A stretch of 32,837 nucleotides of DNA from Ralstonia sp. ASV6 (GTDB lineage Bacteria; Pseudomonadota; Gammaproteobacteria; Burkholderiales; Burkholderiaceae): positions 1 through 32,837 of the forward strand of contig NZ_JAELUI010000059.1 in the NCBI RefSeq assembly GCF_016429285.1, written 5' to 3'. The notes under the pieces are model-generated. The model ran no database searches. It was not told the origin of the DNA and worked only from the letters and a program-made list of their open reading frames with translations. Each line of letters starts with the position of its first letter. Position 1 is the first letter of the stretch. Both the position numbers and the translations under genes were made by a program. This document shows, piece by piece, positions 8,145-16,689 of this stretch.

Positions 8145-11100
8145 ATGCCTACATCGTCCAAACTGGTCTCTCGCCGTCGCGAGCGACAACGCATGCTGTC
8201 CATGGCGCTGGTTGCGTCGCCCCTGACACTGTTTGCCATCGCGGCCAAGGCGGCGTGTGTCACTTCTGGTGCGGTCACCACGTGCGATACCACCAACCCC
8301 AATCCGTGGACGCAAACCGTCGGTACCGGCAACAAGGCCGTTGAAGACAACCGCACGGTAACGGTCCAGACTGGCAGCACGATCAGCGTGGGCAGCGCCA
8401 ACGCTATCAGCCTGCGCGACAACGCCAACATCAACGTGCAGGGCGGTGCCACCGTCAGCAACAACGCGACCAGCGGTCCGGGCCTGTTCAACACCGGCAA
8501 CAACACGATCGAGTTCCGCAACAACGGCACCCTTACGGTTGCCGAGGGCGGCAGCGTGCTGTCCAACGGCCGGCAGAACAATGGCGAGGCCGTCAACGTG
8601 ATGGGCTCGGGCAACACCGTCATCAACAATGGGACGATCCGCTCGAACAACGCCGCCGCCATCTGGTTCGACAACCTGAGCGGCAGCAACACCATCGTCA
8701 ACAACGAGACGGGCGTGATCCAGGCGCCCGGCAACGTGATCGGCAGCGCCGGCAATGCCAGCGTGGATTTCACCAACAAGGGCATCGTGCGCGGCAACCT
8801 CGTGTTTGCGGGCGGCGACGACACGCTGCGCCTGTACACGGGCTCGACCATCACCGGCAATTTCGACGGCGGTGGCGGTTCCAACACGATTTACCTGAGT
8901 GGCACGGGTGACAGCGCATTGCCCGGCAACATCAGCAACTTCCAGACGCTCATCAAGAACGATACCGGCACCTGGACGCTGACCGGCACCGTGAGCGGCG
9001 TGCAGAGCGCCTCCGTGCAGCAGGGCACGCTCATTCTTACCGGCAACAACGCTGCTTACACCGGCAACATCACCGTGGATGCGGCGGGCACGCTGCAAGG
9101 GCGCGCGCAGAGTCTGATGCCGACCATCGTCAACAACGGCCTGGTGCGCTTTGACCAGCCGGACGCCGGCACCTACGCGGGGTTGATCTCCGGCACGGGC
9201 GCGGTCGAGAAGACCGGCGCCGGCACCCTCACGCTGGCGCCCACGGCTGCAGGCGGCAATACGTATACCGGCGGCACCAGCATCAATGGCGGCACCGTGG
9301 CCATTGGCGCAGACAACGCGCTGGGTGCAGCCACCGGTGGGCTGTCGTTCAACGGCGGCACGCTGCAGCTGAACCAGAATCTCGACTTGGCCGGCACGCG
9401 TGCTGTCACGCTCAATGCGGGCGGCGGCACGATCGATACGCAGGGCTTTGCGTCGATGCTGTCGCAGGGCATTACGGGCAGCGGCGCGCTCACCAAGCTT
9501 GGCAGCGGCGTGCTGACCCTCAACGGCAGCAACAGTGTTGGCGGCGGCACGACTGTCGCGGCCGGCACGCTGGTGGTGGGCGATGCCACGCACGGCAATG
9601 CATCGCTGGCGGGCTCGACGCTGGTCAACAGCGGCGCCACGCTGGGCGGCTTTGGCACGGTGACCGGTAGCGTGCGCAACGACGGCACGCTGGCGGTAGC
9701 CGATGCGGTACCGTCGCTGGCGGGTACCGGCGCAGGCACGGGCACATTCACCATCAACGGCGCGCTGTTCAATACGGGCCTGATGCAAGTTGGCGGCGCA
9801 GGCATGGGCAATCGTTTGGCTGTCAACGGCGGCTTCATGGGCGCGGGCGGCACGCTGGCGCTCAACACACAACTGGGCGCCGACAACTCGCCGACCGACC
9901 AGCTGGTGCTGTCGGGCGGTGGCGCTGCGGGCAACACGGCCGTGCGCATCACCAACGTGGGTGGCGCGGGTGCGCAGACCACGGGCAACGGTATTCCGGT
10001 CGTGGTGGCCATCAATGGCGCGACCACGCAGGCGGGTGCGTTTGCGCTGGGCGCACCGGTGGTTGCCGGGCCGTATGAGTACACGCTGCATCGCGGTGGC
10101 AATGGCTCGGCGGATAGCTGGTACCTGCGTTCGACGCGCCCGGCTCCGGACCCGGACCCCACGCCGAACGTGACCCCCGACCCGAACCCGCCCACACCAA
10201 ACGTGACCCCAGACCCGAACGGCGGCGGCACTGGCACCACGCCGACGCCTGAGGTGCCGAACTACCGACCCGAGGTGTCGCTGTACACCGCCGTGCCGTC
10301 GATGGTGCTCATGTACAGCCGCGCCATGCTCGACACGCTGCACGAGCGCGTGGGCGATGAAACCCTGCTGCGCACCGGTGTGCCGAACGGCGACAAGGCC
10401 TTCAACGGCGCCTGGGCCCGCGTGATCGGTCAGAAGGGCAGCCGCATGTCGGACGGCGGCATTTACGGCGTAGATGGCCCGGCGTTCGACTACAAGCTGG
10501 CCGCCGTGCAGCTCGGTGGCGATGTCTACCGCGCGCAGAACGCCGACAACAGCCGCGACCACGCGGGCGTGATGTTCTCCACCGGCCGCATCACCGGCGA
10601 CGTGACGCACGCTGATGGCACCGATGCCGGCAGCAACGCCATCAACGCCACCACGGTGGGTGTCTACTGGACGCACTTCAGCCCCAACGACTGGTACGTC
10701 GACGCGGTTGCGCAGGGCACGCGCTACGACGTGACGTCGTCGCCGACGCGCATGGCTGGGCTGACCTCGCATGGCCTGGGCTATGCGCTGTCGCTGGAAA
10801 CGGGTTACCCGATTGCGCTGGAGAACCGCTGGCGCGTCGAGCCGCAGGCGCAGTTGATCTATCAGCGCATCGGCCTGGCAGATGGCGCCGATCCGGCCGC
10901 ACAGGTGCACTTTGGCAACGCGCAATCGTTGCTGGGCCGCGTGGGCGTGCGGGTGGCGAAGGACTGGGGCGAGTCGCCTGAGCGTCCGCGTTCGACGTGG
11001 TTCCGGGCGAGCGTGTGGCAGGAGTTCCGCGGCACGACCACGACATCGTTCTCGTCGGCCAACGGTTGGGTGCCGTTCACCTCGAGTATGCCGGCTACCG

Positions 11101-11237
11101 TGGTGGACCTGCAGGCGGGTGTGACGGCGCAGTTCACGCGCACGGCATCGTTCTATGCCAGCGTGGGCTACCAGATCAGCACCGATGGCCGCCTGCATGG
11201 CTACGACGGCAAGCTCGGCCTGCGCTGGAACTGGTAA
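8145..11237 (+). CDS. Type Va autotransporter with beta-repeat passenger
   Basis: A 1030-residue cell-surface protein. Residues 1-36 are a signal peptide with a basic N-terminus (RRRERQR) and an AKA cleavage site. The passenger (about 37-660) is Gly/Asn/Thr-rich and contains autotransporter-associated beta-strand repeats such as GGTSINGGTVAIGADNALG, predicting a beta-helix. A Pro/Asp/Asn linker (about 665-705) leads to the C-terminal autotransporter beta-barrel (about 725-1030), which ends LGLRWNW with an aromatic last residue as required for BAM recognition. The frame is open to 7980, but ATG 8145 gives the signal peptide; its ribosome binding site is weak (GGGA). A terminator follows at 11318. 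Adhesion or biofilm roles are usual for the family; no protease or lipase motif is seen. The AT-rich upstream DNA hints at acquisition. Confidence 0.93.
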   Translation: MPTSSKLVSRRRERQRMLSMALVASPLTLFAIAAKAACVTSGAVTTCDTTNPNPWTQTVGTGNKAVEDNRTVTVQTGSTISVGSANAISLRDNANINVQGGATVSNNATSGPGLFNTGNNTIEFRNNGTLTVAEGGSVLSNGRQNNGEAVNVMGSGNTVINNGTIRSNNAAAIWFDNLSGSNTIVNNETGVIQAPGNVIGSAGNASVDFTNKGIVRGNLVFAGGDDTLRLYTGSTITGNFDGGGGSNTIYLSGTGDSALPGNISNFQTLIKNDTGTWTLTGTVSGVQSASVQQGTLILTGNNAAYTGNITVDAAGTLQGRAQSLMPTIVNNGLVRFDQPDAGTYAGLISGTGAVEKTGAGTLTLAPTAAGGNTYTGGTSINGGTVAIGADNALGAATGGLSFNGGTLQLNQNLDLAGTRAVTLNAGGGTIDTQGFASMLSQGITGSGALTKLGSGVLTLNGSNSVGGGTTVAAGTLVVGDATHGNASLAGSTLVNSGATLGGFGTVTGSVRNDGTLAVADAVPSLAGTGAGTGTFTINGALFNTGLMQVGGAGMGNRLAVNGGFMGAGGTLALNTQLGADNSPTDQLVLSGGGAAGNTAVRITNVGGAGAQTTGNGIPVVVAINGATTQAGAFALGAPVVAGPYEYTLHRGGNGSADSWYLRSTRPAPDPDPTPNVTPDPNPPTPNVTPDPNGGGTGTTPTPEVPNYRPEVSLYTAVPSMVLMYSRAMLDTLHERVGDETLLRTGVPNGDKAFNGAWARVIGQKGSRMSDGGIYGVDGPAFDYKLAAVQLGGDVYRAQNADNSRDHAGVMFSTGRITGDVTHADGTDAGSNAINATTVGVYWTHFSPNDWYVDAVAQGTRYDVTSSPTRMAGLTSHGLGYALSLETGYPIALENRWRVEPQAQLIYQRIGLADGADPAAQVHFGNAQSLLGRVGVRVAKDWGESPERPRSTWFRASVWQEFRGTTTTSFSSANGWVPFTSSMPATVVDLQAGVTAQFTRTASFYASVGYQISTDGRLHGYDGKLGLRWNW
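10161..10226 (+). repeat. Two 33-bp direct repeats coding for the autotransporter linker
   Basis: Two adjacent 33-bp units (10161-10193, 10194-10226) each encode TPNVTPDPN plus two residues (PP, then GG). They form the proline-rich spacer between passenger and barrel. Tandem in-frame units of this kind can expand or contract by slippage, changing spacer length between strains. Confidence 0.85.
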
Positions 11238-11317
11238 TGCGCTAGCGCCGCCGGCAACACGCGCCGCATGAATACCCCCGGCCACGCTGGGGGTTCTGCT
11301 GCAACGCGACAACCACA

Positions 11318-11355
11318 ACGGGGAGCCCCGGCCTATGCCGGTGGTTCCCCGTTTT
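11318..11355 (+). terminator. Intrinsic terminator of the autotransporter gene
   Basis: Outer arms ACGGGGA (11318-11324) and TCCCCGT (11346-11352) enclose an inner CCGGC/GCCGG stem, followed by a short T-run (GTTTTG). It lies 80 bases after the autotransporter stop; a smaller CCCCC/GGGGG hairpin precedes it. Confidence 0.75.
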
Positions 11356-11499
11356 GCTTGGTACCACGCGGTGTGATGGCCGGCTTGCAAGTTTTTCTCA
11401 TGCATCCCGTGTTCAAGTGGGGAGGCTGGAATTCGTGAAAACCCTAGGAAACCCGCGCCAACCTTAGCGATTGGTTATTTCACACGAAAAGCCTACGCT

Positions 11500-11519
11500 T
11501 ACTACGTAGTACTACGTGT
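11500..11519. promoter_or_regulatory. Palindrome and direct repeats, candidate operator of the symporter operon
   Basis: TACTACGTAG and TACTACGTGT are adjacent 10-bp direct repeats, and the first 12 bases (11500-11511) form a perfect palindrome, TACTACGTAGTA. The site is about 180 bases before the DUF3311 start. The TAC-containing half-sites are compatible with a LuxR/NarL-type response regulator, a class that can control MctP-like permeases, but this is inference from pattern and location. Confidence 0.5.
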
Positions 11520-11692
11520 GGTGAGTGCGTACAGGTGCGGATGGCATTGCGGGGATGGCGCGATCACAGTGCGCCGGATAACAAAAACGACGGAAAGCAC
11601 TTCCTCAGCATTCCGACCGATCACGCGGCGCGCGTGGCACCTCACCGCTTCACAACAACAACCGAAGTCCCTCGAGCATCAGGAGACAACCC

Positions 11693-11872
11693 ATGAAGTA
11701 CTTGCTCGCATTGCCATTCATCGGCCTGCTTTGGGTGCCGTTCTACAACCAGGAAACACCCACGCTCTTCGGCTTTCCGTTCTTCTACTGGTACCAGTTC
11801 CTGTGGGTGCCGATCACCTCGCTGCTGATCTGGATCGTCTTCAAGAACGGTCAGAGCAAAGGAGAAGAATGA
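11693..11872 (+). CDS. DUF3311 small membrane protein, symporter partner
   Basis: A 59-residue protein, short enough to be missed by length cut-offs. It consists almost wholly of two hydrophobic helices (about 2-17 and 33-50) joined by a loop with FGFPFFYWYQF, the hallmark of DUF3311 proteins encoded just before sodium:solute symporters. It probably sits in the inner membrane as an accessory subunit of the transporter. AGGAG at 11681-11685 is seven bases before the ATG. Its TGA (11870-11872) shares a base with the ATG of the next gene, so translation is coupled. Confidence 0.88.
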   Translation: MKYLLALPFIGLLWVPFYNQETPTLFGFPFFYWYQFLWVPITSLLIWIVFKNGQSKGEE

Positions 11873-13380
11873 TGGACGGACAGATCAACTGGACTGCGCT
11901 CGCGGTCTTTGTCTTCTTCTTCGCGCTGGTCACGGTGCTGGGCTTCATCGCTTCGCGCTGGCAGCGTGGGCAGTCCGACAAGGGCGCACACATTGACGAG
12001 TGGGGGCTGGGCGGCCGCAACTTCGGCACCTGGATCACGTGGTTCCTGGTGGGCGGCGATTTCTACACCGCCTATACCGTGATTGCCGTGCCGGCACTCG
12101 TGTACGCGGTGGGCGCGTATGGCTTTTTTGCGCTGCCGTACACGATCCTGGTGTACCCGATCGTCTTCCTGATCATGCCCAAGCTGTGGAAGGTGGCGCA
12201 TGCCAAAGGCCACGTTACGGCGGCTGATGCGGTGTACGGCCGCTACGGCTCGCGCCCGCTGGAGTTTGCGGTGGCGCTGACGGGCGTGGTGGCGACGATG
12301 CCCTACATCGCGCTGCAACTCATCGGCATGGAGGTCGTGATCAAGGCGCTGGGCCTGACGGGCGAGCTGCCGCTGGCCGCCGCGTTCGTGATCCTGGCGC
12401 TGTACACGTACTCCGCTGGTCTGCGCGCACCAGCGCTCATCGCCTTCGTCAAAGACATCATGATCTACATCGTGGTGCTGGTGGCGGTGGTGCTGGTGCC
12501 GGCCAAGCTGGGCGGCTATGGCGCGGTGTTTGCCTCGGCGCACGACGCATTCGCGCTTAAGGGTGGTGCCACGGGCCTGACGCTCAAGTCTGCACAGTTC
12601 CTGCCGTTCGCCACGCTGGCCATTGGCTCGGCACTGGCGGCGTTCATGTATCCGCACACGCTCACCGGCATCTTTGCGGCGCGCAGTGCAGACACCATCC
12701 GCAAGAACGCCGTGTTCCTGCCCGCCTATACGGTGCTGCTGGGTTTGATTGCGCTGCTGGGCTTCATGGCCTATGCCGCAGGCGTCAAGGTCACCAACAA
12801 CAACGACGTGGTGCCCGCGCTGTTCAACGCGCTGTTCCCGAGCTGGTTCACGGGCTTTGCGTTCTCGGCCATCGCCATCGGTGCGCTGGTACCGGCGGCG
12901 GTCATGTCGATTGGTGCAGCCAACCTGTTCACGCGCAACTTCTGGAAGCCCTACGTGACGCCCGATCTGACGCCGGCTGGCGAAGAGAAGGTGGCCAAGG
13001 TGATCTCGCTGATCGTCAAGGCGGGCGCGCTGGTGTTCATCCTGTTCCTGCCTACCAAGTTCGCGCTGGACCTGCAACTGCTGGGCGGTGTGTGGATCGT
13101 GCAGACCTTCCCGTCGGTGGTGTTCGGGCTGTTCAACCTGTCCAACCGCTTCCGCGCACCGGCGCTCCTGGCAGGCTGGGCGGCGGGCATGATCAGCGGC
13201 AGCTGGCTGGCGTTTTCTGACGGTATCAAGCCGGTGCACACGTTCGTGATTGGTGGCGACAAGTACACCATCTACACGGGCCTGGCGGCGCTGGTGTTCA
13301 ACATCGTGGTGGCCGTGGTGGTGCAGGTGATCTTTGGCAAGCGTGGGGAAGCAACGCACGCTGTGCGCCAGCCGAGTTGA
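11872..13380 (+). CDS. Sodium:solute symporter, MctP-like monocarboxylate permease
   Basis: A 502-residue inner-membrane protein with about 13 hydrophobic helices, of the SSS family (TC 2.A.21). The segment GGRNFGTWITWFLVGGD in the first loop and TM2, AKGHVTAADAVYGRYGS, and APALIAFVKDIMIYI match monocarboxylate permeases that take up lactate, pyruvate, acetate or alanine with a cation. The DUF3311 partner directly upstream is typical of that subgroup. ATG codons occur at 11869 and 11872; AGGAG at 11860-11864 fits 11872 better (7 bases). Older-style translation from 11518 would be wrong because the small partner gene occupies that stretch in another frame. An intrinsic terminator follows 31 bases after the stop. 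Confidence 0.88.
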   Translation: MDGQINWTALAVFVFFFALVTVLGFIASRWQRGQSDKGAHIDEWGLGGRNFGTWITWFLVGGDFYTAYTVIAVPALVYAVGAYGFFALPYTILVYPIVFLIMPKLWKVAHAKGHVTAADAVYGRYGSRPLEFAVALTGVVATMPYIALQLIGMEVVIKALGLTGELPLAAAFVILALYTYSAGLRAPALIAFVKDIMIYIVVLVAVVLVPAKLGGYGAVFASAHDAFALKGGATGLTLKSAQFLPFATLAIGSALAAFMYPHTLTGIFAARSADTIRKNAVFLPAYTVLLGLIALLGFMAYAAGVKVTNNNDVVPALFNALFPSWFTGFAFSAIAIGALVPAAVMSIGAANLFTRNFWKPYVTPDLTPAGEEKVAKVISLIVKAGALVFILFLPTKFALDLQLLGGVWIVQTFPSVVFGLFNLSNRFRAPALLAGWAAGMISGSWLAFSDGIKPVHTFVIGGDKYTIYTGLAALVFNIVVAVVVQVIFGKRGEATHAVRQPS

Positions 13381-13411
13381 TTGGTGCGCTAGCGCATCTG
13401 CGGTGACGAAG

Positions 13412-13442
13412 GGGCCGGTGCCGAGGGGTGCCGGCCCTTTTT
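13412..13442 (+). terminator. Intrinsic terminator of the symporter operon
   Basis: GGGCCGG (13412-13418) pairs with CCGGCCC (13431-13437), followed directly by five T residues and then GTTT. It lies 31 bases after the symporter stop. Confidence 0.88.
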
Positions 13443-13532
13443 GTTTGGTGTGCGATTGCAGTCCAAACGGCAGCAACGAGCCGGGAAGCGCTGCGTCATT
13501 TAAAATCGCGCACTTTGCCCGTACTCCCTGCC

Positions 13533-14456
13533 ATGTGGTTCAAGAATCTTCAGCTTCATCGTCTTCCGGCGCCTTGGGCCGTTTCCCCTGATCAGCTTGA
13601 ACAATGGCTGGCGCCCCACGCGTTTCAACCGGGCAACAGCGTCGAGAAGCAGAGCTTCGGATGGGCATCGCCCCGCGACGACGGCGCGCTCGTGTACTCG
13701 ATCAACCGGCAGATGCTGCTAGTGTTTCGCGCTGAGAAGAAGCTGCTCCCGGCGTCGGTCGTCAATCAGGTGACCAAGGCTCGCGCGCTTGAAATCGAAG
13801 AGCAGCAGGGCTTCAAGCCCGGGCGCAAGCAACTGCGCGAACTCAAGGAGCAGGTGACTGACGAATTGCTGCCGCGCGCGTTCAGCATCCGGCGCGATAC
13901 CCGCGTGTGGATCGACCCGGTCAACGGCTGGCTCGTCATCGATGCCGCTTCGCAGACGGTTGCCGACGAGGTTCGTGGTCTGCTCGTGAAATCGATCGAC
14001 CAGTTGCCGCTCACCAACGTGCACGTGGCGCACTCACCCGTTGCAGCAATGACGGAGTGGTTGCTATCCGGCGAGGCCCCGGGCGGATTCACCGTAGACC
14101 AGGACGCCGAGCTGCGCTCAACCGGTGAAGGCGGCGCCACGGTGCGATACGTCGGCCACGCGCTGGAGGCCGACGACATGCGGCGACACATCGAGGCTGG
14201 CAAACAATGCATGCGCCTCGCCATGACCTGGGATGACCGCGTCTCCTTTCTGCTGACGCCGTCGCTCACGATCAAACGTGTCACGCCGCTCGACGTGATC
14301 AAGGAGGCGGCAGACCCCACGGCGCAAAACGACGACGAACGCTTCGACTCGGATGTCGCGCTGATGACGGGTGAACTGGCGCGGATGCTGACCGATCTCG
14401 TCGATATTCTGGGCGGCGATCCGCAAGATGCGGTGCGTCAGGCTGCGGCAGCCTGA
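13533..14456 (+). CDS. rdgC: Recombination-associated protein RdgC
   Basis: A 307-residue nucleoid-associated DNA-binding protein (the E. coli protein has 303 residues). It begins [12 protein letters not shown], a conserved RdgC N-terminus, and has the conserved segments [28 protein letters not shown] and DGDEL-type acidic features near the C-terminus. RdgC forms a ring around double-stranded DNA and restrains RecA-mediated recombination. The ATG at 13533 matches the family start; no strong Shine-Dalgarno is visible. A TTAAAAT box at 13500-13506 could be the -10 of a promoter with a short leader. A hairpin with a T-rich tail follows the stop. Confidence 0.93.
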   Translation: MWFKNLQLHRLPAPWAVSPDQLEQWLAPHAFQPGNSVEKQSFGWASPRDDGALVYSINRQMLLVFRAEKKLLPASVVNQVTKARALEIEEQQGFKPGRKQLRELKEQVTDELLPRAFSIRRDTRVWIDPVNGWLVIDAASQTVADEVRGLLVKSIDQLPLTNVHVAHSPVAAMTEWLLSGEAPGGFTVDQDAELRSTGEGGATVRYVGHALEADDMRRHIEAGKQCMRLAMTWDDRVSFLLTPSLTIKRVTPLDVIKEAADPTAQNDDERFDSDVALMTGELARMLTDLVDILGGDPQDAVRQAAAA

Positions 14457-14516
14457 AGTTCGTCGGATTGCGGCGTTCAAGCCGTCGCACCGGCGCATTT
14501 GCAGCAAAGACAAGGA

Positions 14517-14548
14517 CTGGCGCCATGCGGTGCCGGCCCTTCTGCTTT
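14517..14548 (+). terminator. Probable terminator of rdgC
   Basis: CTGGCGCC (14517-14524) pairs with GGTGCCGG (14529-14536) through eight pairs including two G-T wobbles, with a four-base loop, followed by a pyrimidine- and T-rich tail. It is 60 bases past the rdgC stop. Confidence 0.5.
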
Positions 14549-14676
14549 GAGGGAATCGAGCGACGCCTGTTGACCTCAAGCAGACCAACAGCCCACCGTC
14601 GTGCGGTCATTCAAGGGTGGCCATTTCCATTTGGCTTCCAGAATGATCATCGCGTTACGTACCGAGCGTAGGTGGA

Positions 14677-15102
14677 CTACTCTCGTCTGAAACGAAGAAT
14701 GCCCCTTCCTACTGGATTTCCGGCAACCAACGGATTCGGCATCCAAGCTGTGCTGACGTCGAGCGTGTCTCCGTCAAGCTTGAAGAACCGTTCCTGCTCA
14801 GTGCCGTTCCAGGCTTCATTCCAAGAGGCATCAATCTTGGTGATGAACCGATCTCCATCGATCCGATACCGTCCCGTATAGGCCATCACCGTACGGAACA
14901 GTGCCACCTGTTTCTCCTCTGTATTTCCAGGATCTCGCGCCCCCGCGGTGACGAGCACCATCATTCGCCCATCGGCGCCGAAGATAAGGTAACCGTTGGG
15001 GTCGGCGCCCCACGGTTGCGTGCGCTCCTTGGAATCCTGAAGCTCCGTCTCAAAGGAGACCAACTGCCAGCTACCGTGGAGCTGTGTGTCGCGCTCAGAC
15101 AT
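14677..15102 (-). CDS. Lipocalin-like domain protein
   Basis: A 141-residue cytosolic protein resembling the lipocalin-like family (Lipocalin_5 type): HGSWQLVSFE near the N-terminus, PNGYLIFGADGRM in the middle and YTGRYRIDGDRFI towards the C-terminal half, predicting a small antiparallel beta-barrel. The role of this family is unknown. The start at 15102 (MSERDTQ) is preferred because AGGA lies eight bases upstream; the frame stays open to 15168. It is last in a run of three minus-strand genes, but 146 bases separate it from the YdeI-like gene, so co-transcription is uncertain. Confidence 0.75.
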   Translation of the reverse strand: MSERDTQLHGSWQLVSFETELQDSKERTQPWGADPNGYLIFGADGRMMVLVTAGARDPGNTEEKQVALFRTVMAYTGRYRIDGDRFITKIDASWNEAWNGTEQERFFKLDGDTLDVSTAWMPNPLVAGNPVGRGILRFRRE

Positions 15103-15248
15103 ATGCCGTCCTGTGGTCGTATGACTGGGTGTACCCGCTTGTCGGATGTTGGCTGCGTTGCCGTGCAAATTGCGCTAACACCGTCAAGGTCGATCAACGC
15201 GTGAATGCGCCTGCCTGCGCGGCTTACCTGTCCAGGCTCGGCGGGGTG

Positions 15249-15818
15249 TTATGGGTGGAGCTTTTCGCCATTGTTCAGCATCTCAATGAACTGAGCGATT
15301 TTCTTTGCGCGCGTTTCGGCCTTCTTCACGTTCTGGATTCTGAACAGAATGGCGTACCGGTTCTGACTGTTCAGTGTGGCGAAGAACTGCTTGGCCTTCG
15401 GGTTGGTATCGAGCGCTTGCTGCAGATCATCGGGCACGGTCGACGTACGCGGAGATGAATAGGCCGCCTCCCAACGCCCGTCGCGCTTGGCTTGATCGAT
15501 TGCGCGAAGCCCTGCGGGCTGCATCCTTCCGGCGGAGATCAATGCCTCGGCTTTTGCCTTGTTGATCTTGGACCAGATGCTTTTGGCGGTTCGAGGCGTA
15601 AATCGCTGTAGCCAGTAGTGCTCGCTTTCTGCCTGCTTTTGCCCGTCAATCCACCCGTAGCAAAGCGCGCTCTCAAGTGCCTGTGCGTAAGACACGGTGG
15701 GTTGGTCGGCAGATCGCTTGGCGATGCGGAGCCAGACACCGGGCACGGCCTCTGCGTTGATTTCGAGCCAGGCTTCCCAGGCTTCCTGATTGCTGAATGT
15801 GAATGTTGGACTGTGCAT
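15249..15818 (-). CDS. YdeI/OmpD-associated family protein
   Basis: A 189-residue protein with the YdeI-family signatures: WEAWLEINAEAVPGVWLRIAK near the start (residues about 13-33), SALCYGWIDGQKQ, YWLQRFTPRTAKSIWSKIN, and a Lys-rich helical C-terminus (ETRAKKIAQFIEMLNNGEK). Members have been linked to resistance to antimicrobial peptides in enterobacteria, but their biochemistry is not settled. GAGG about nine bases before ATG 15818 supports that start; a TTG at 15833 would overlap the upstream gene. It starts 11 bases after the LysR gene ends, on the same strand, so the regulator and this gene are probably one transcript. Confidence 0.85.
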   Translation of the reverse strand: MHSPTFTFSNQEAWEAWLEINAEAVPGVWLRIAKRSADQPTVSYAQALESALCYGWIDGQKQAESEHYWLQRFTPRTAKSIWSKINKAKAEALISAGRMQPAGLRAIDQAKRDGRWEAAYSSPRTSTVPDDLQQALDTNPKAKQFFATLNSQNRYAILFRIQNVKKAETRAKKIAQFIEMLNNGEKLHP

Positions 15819-15829
15819 TTCGTTGGGCC

Positions 15830-16678
15830 TCAACCCCGCAACTCCGCCAAAATCTGCTCAGCAAGAAAATCACAGGGCGGCCGTCCGGACCGAGCGCTGC
15901 GGGCGAGGACAACCTCCAGATCATCCAGCGACGGCAGCCCTTCATTCTGCGATAGCTGAACAAGGTGCGTCGGCACGCTGCATCTGGCAAGCGGTGCGAT
16001 GGCAAGCCCGGCTTCAACCATGCTAATCAGGCCTAGCAGGCTGGGGCTTTCGTAAGACATCCGGTACTTGATGTTCTCTCGCTGCAGCGCGCTGATGGCG
16101 TAGGCGCGCGCAGTACTGCCTTGCGCAAACACAGCGATCGGAAGCGGGCGCTCCTGCCACACCTTTCTTGCAGGTGACCCGGCCCACACCATCGGCTCGT
16201 ACCGGACGAATTCACCAGCAATGCCTTTCGTTTTCGTCATGCAGGCCAGATCCAGCGTGTTGTCCTTGAGCAAGGGGGCGAGCGCGCTGCTGGGCAGCCC
16301 GATGACCCGGATTTCGACACGCGGGTGCGCAACCGCAAACTTGCTCAACACCTGCGGTAGCAACGACGAGGCGTAGTCATCCGGAACGCCGATCGTGACC
16401 CGGCCCTTGATCTCCGGGCGGACGACTGATGCCCACGCCTCATCGCGCATCGCGAGCATGCGGCGGCCATAGTCCAACAGCGTCTTGCCTTCTGCGGTAA
16501 TCGCCACGCTGCGGGTGCTCCGCACGAAAAGCGGCTTGCCCAGCGCTTCTTCTAGCCCCTTGATCTGCATGCTCACTGCCGATGGCGACCGATGCACGGA
16601 TTCCGCCCCACGCACAAACGATCCTGTCTCGGCAACGGCCACCACCATCTCAAGTACATCCAGGTCGAGCTTCTTCAT
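15830..16678 (-). CDS. LysR-family transcriptional regulator
   Basis: A 282-residue LTTR. Residues 4-62 form the winged helix-turn-helix (VVAVAETGSFVRGAESVH, SPSAVSMQIKGLEEALGKPL, FVRSTRSVAITAEGKTLL); residues about 90-280 form the periplasmic-binding-protein-like effector domain beginning GRVTIGVPDDYA. It is transcribed divergently from the LysE/RhtB exporter gene with 103 bases between starts, the classic arrangement for an LTTR activating an amino-acid or metabolite exporter. A 7-bp-arm dyad lies between them at 16690-16712. The YdeI-like gene follows in the same direction and may share the promoter. Confidence 0.92.
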   Translation of the reverse strand: MKKLDLDVLEMVVAVAETGSFVRGAESVHRSPSAVSMQIKGLEEALGKPLFVRSTRSVAITAEGKTLLDYGRRMLAMRDEAWASVVRPEIKGRVTIGVPDDYASSLLPQVLSKFAVAHPRVEIRVIGLPSSALAPLLKDNTLDLACMTKTKGIAGEFVRYEPMVWAGSPARKVWQERPLPIAVFAQGSTARAYAISALQRENIKYRMSYESPSLLGLISMVEAGLAIAPLARCSVPTHLVQLSQNEGLPSLDDLEVVLARSARSGRPPCDFLAEQILAELRG

Positions 16679-16689
16679 GTTCGTCAGAA

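Larger units (their letters stand above)
11238..11692. other. 455-bp intergenic region: terminator then symporter promoter region
   Basis: The first 120 bases hold the autotransporter terminator. The remainder is the upstream region of the DUF3311/symporter pair. Its notable element is the TACTACGT repeat pair at 11500-11519. No clear sigma-70 or sigma-54 core was found. Nothing protein-coding is seen. Confidence 0.5.

Noticed and set aside
7872-11405. Very long minus-strand open frame (about 1177 codons) opposite the autotransporter
   Set aside because: Its translation is Arg/His/Ala-rich without domains, and the plus strand has a complete autotransporter with signal peptide and barrel. Long antisense frames are expected in GC-rich genes with biased third positions.
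11635-11648. TGGCAC followed by CACCGC upstream of the DUF3311 gene, sigma-54-like
   Set aside because: GG and GC are separated by nine bases instead of ten and the TTGC element is missing, so it does not meet the -24/-12 rule.
11851-13476. Minus-strand open frame of 541 codons opposite the symporter
   Set aside because: Low-complexity His/Arg/Gln translation, no ribosome binding site, fully explained as the shadow of the SSS symporter.
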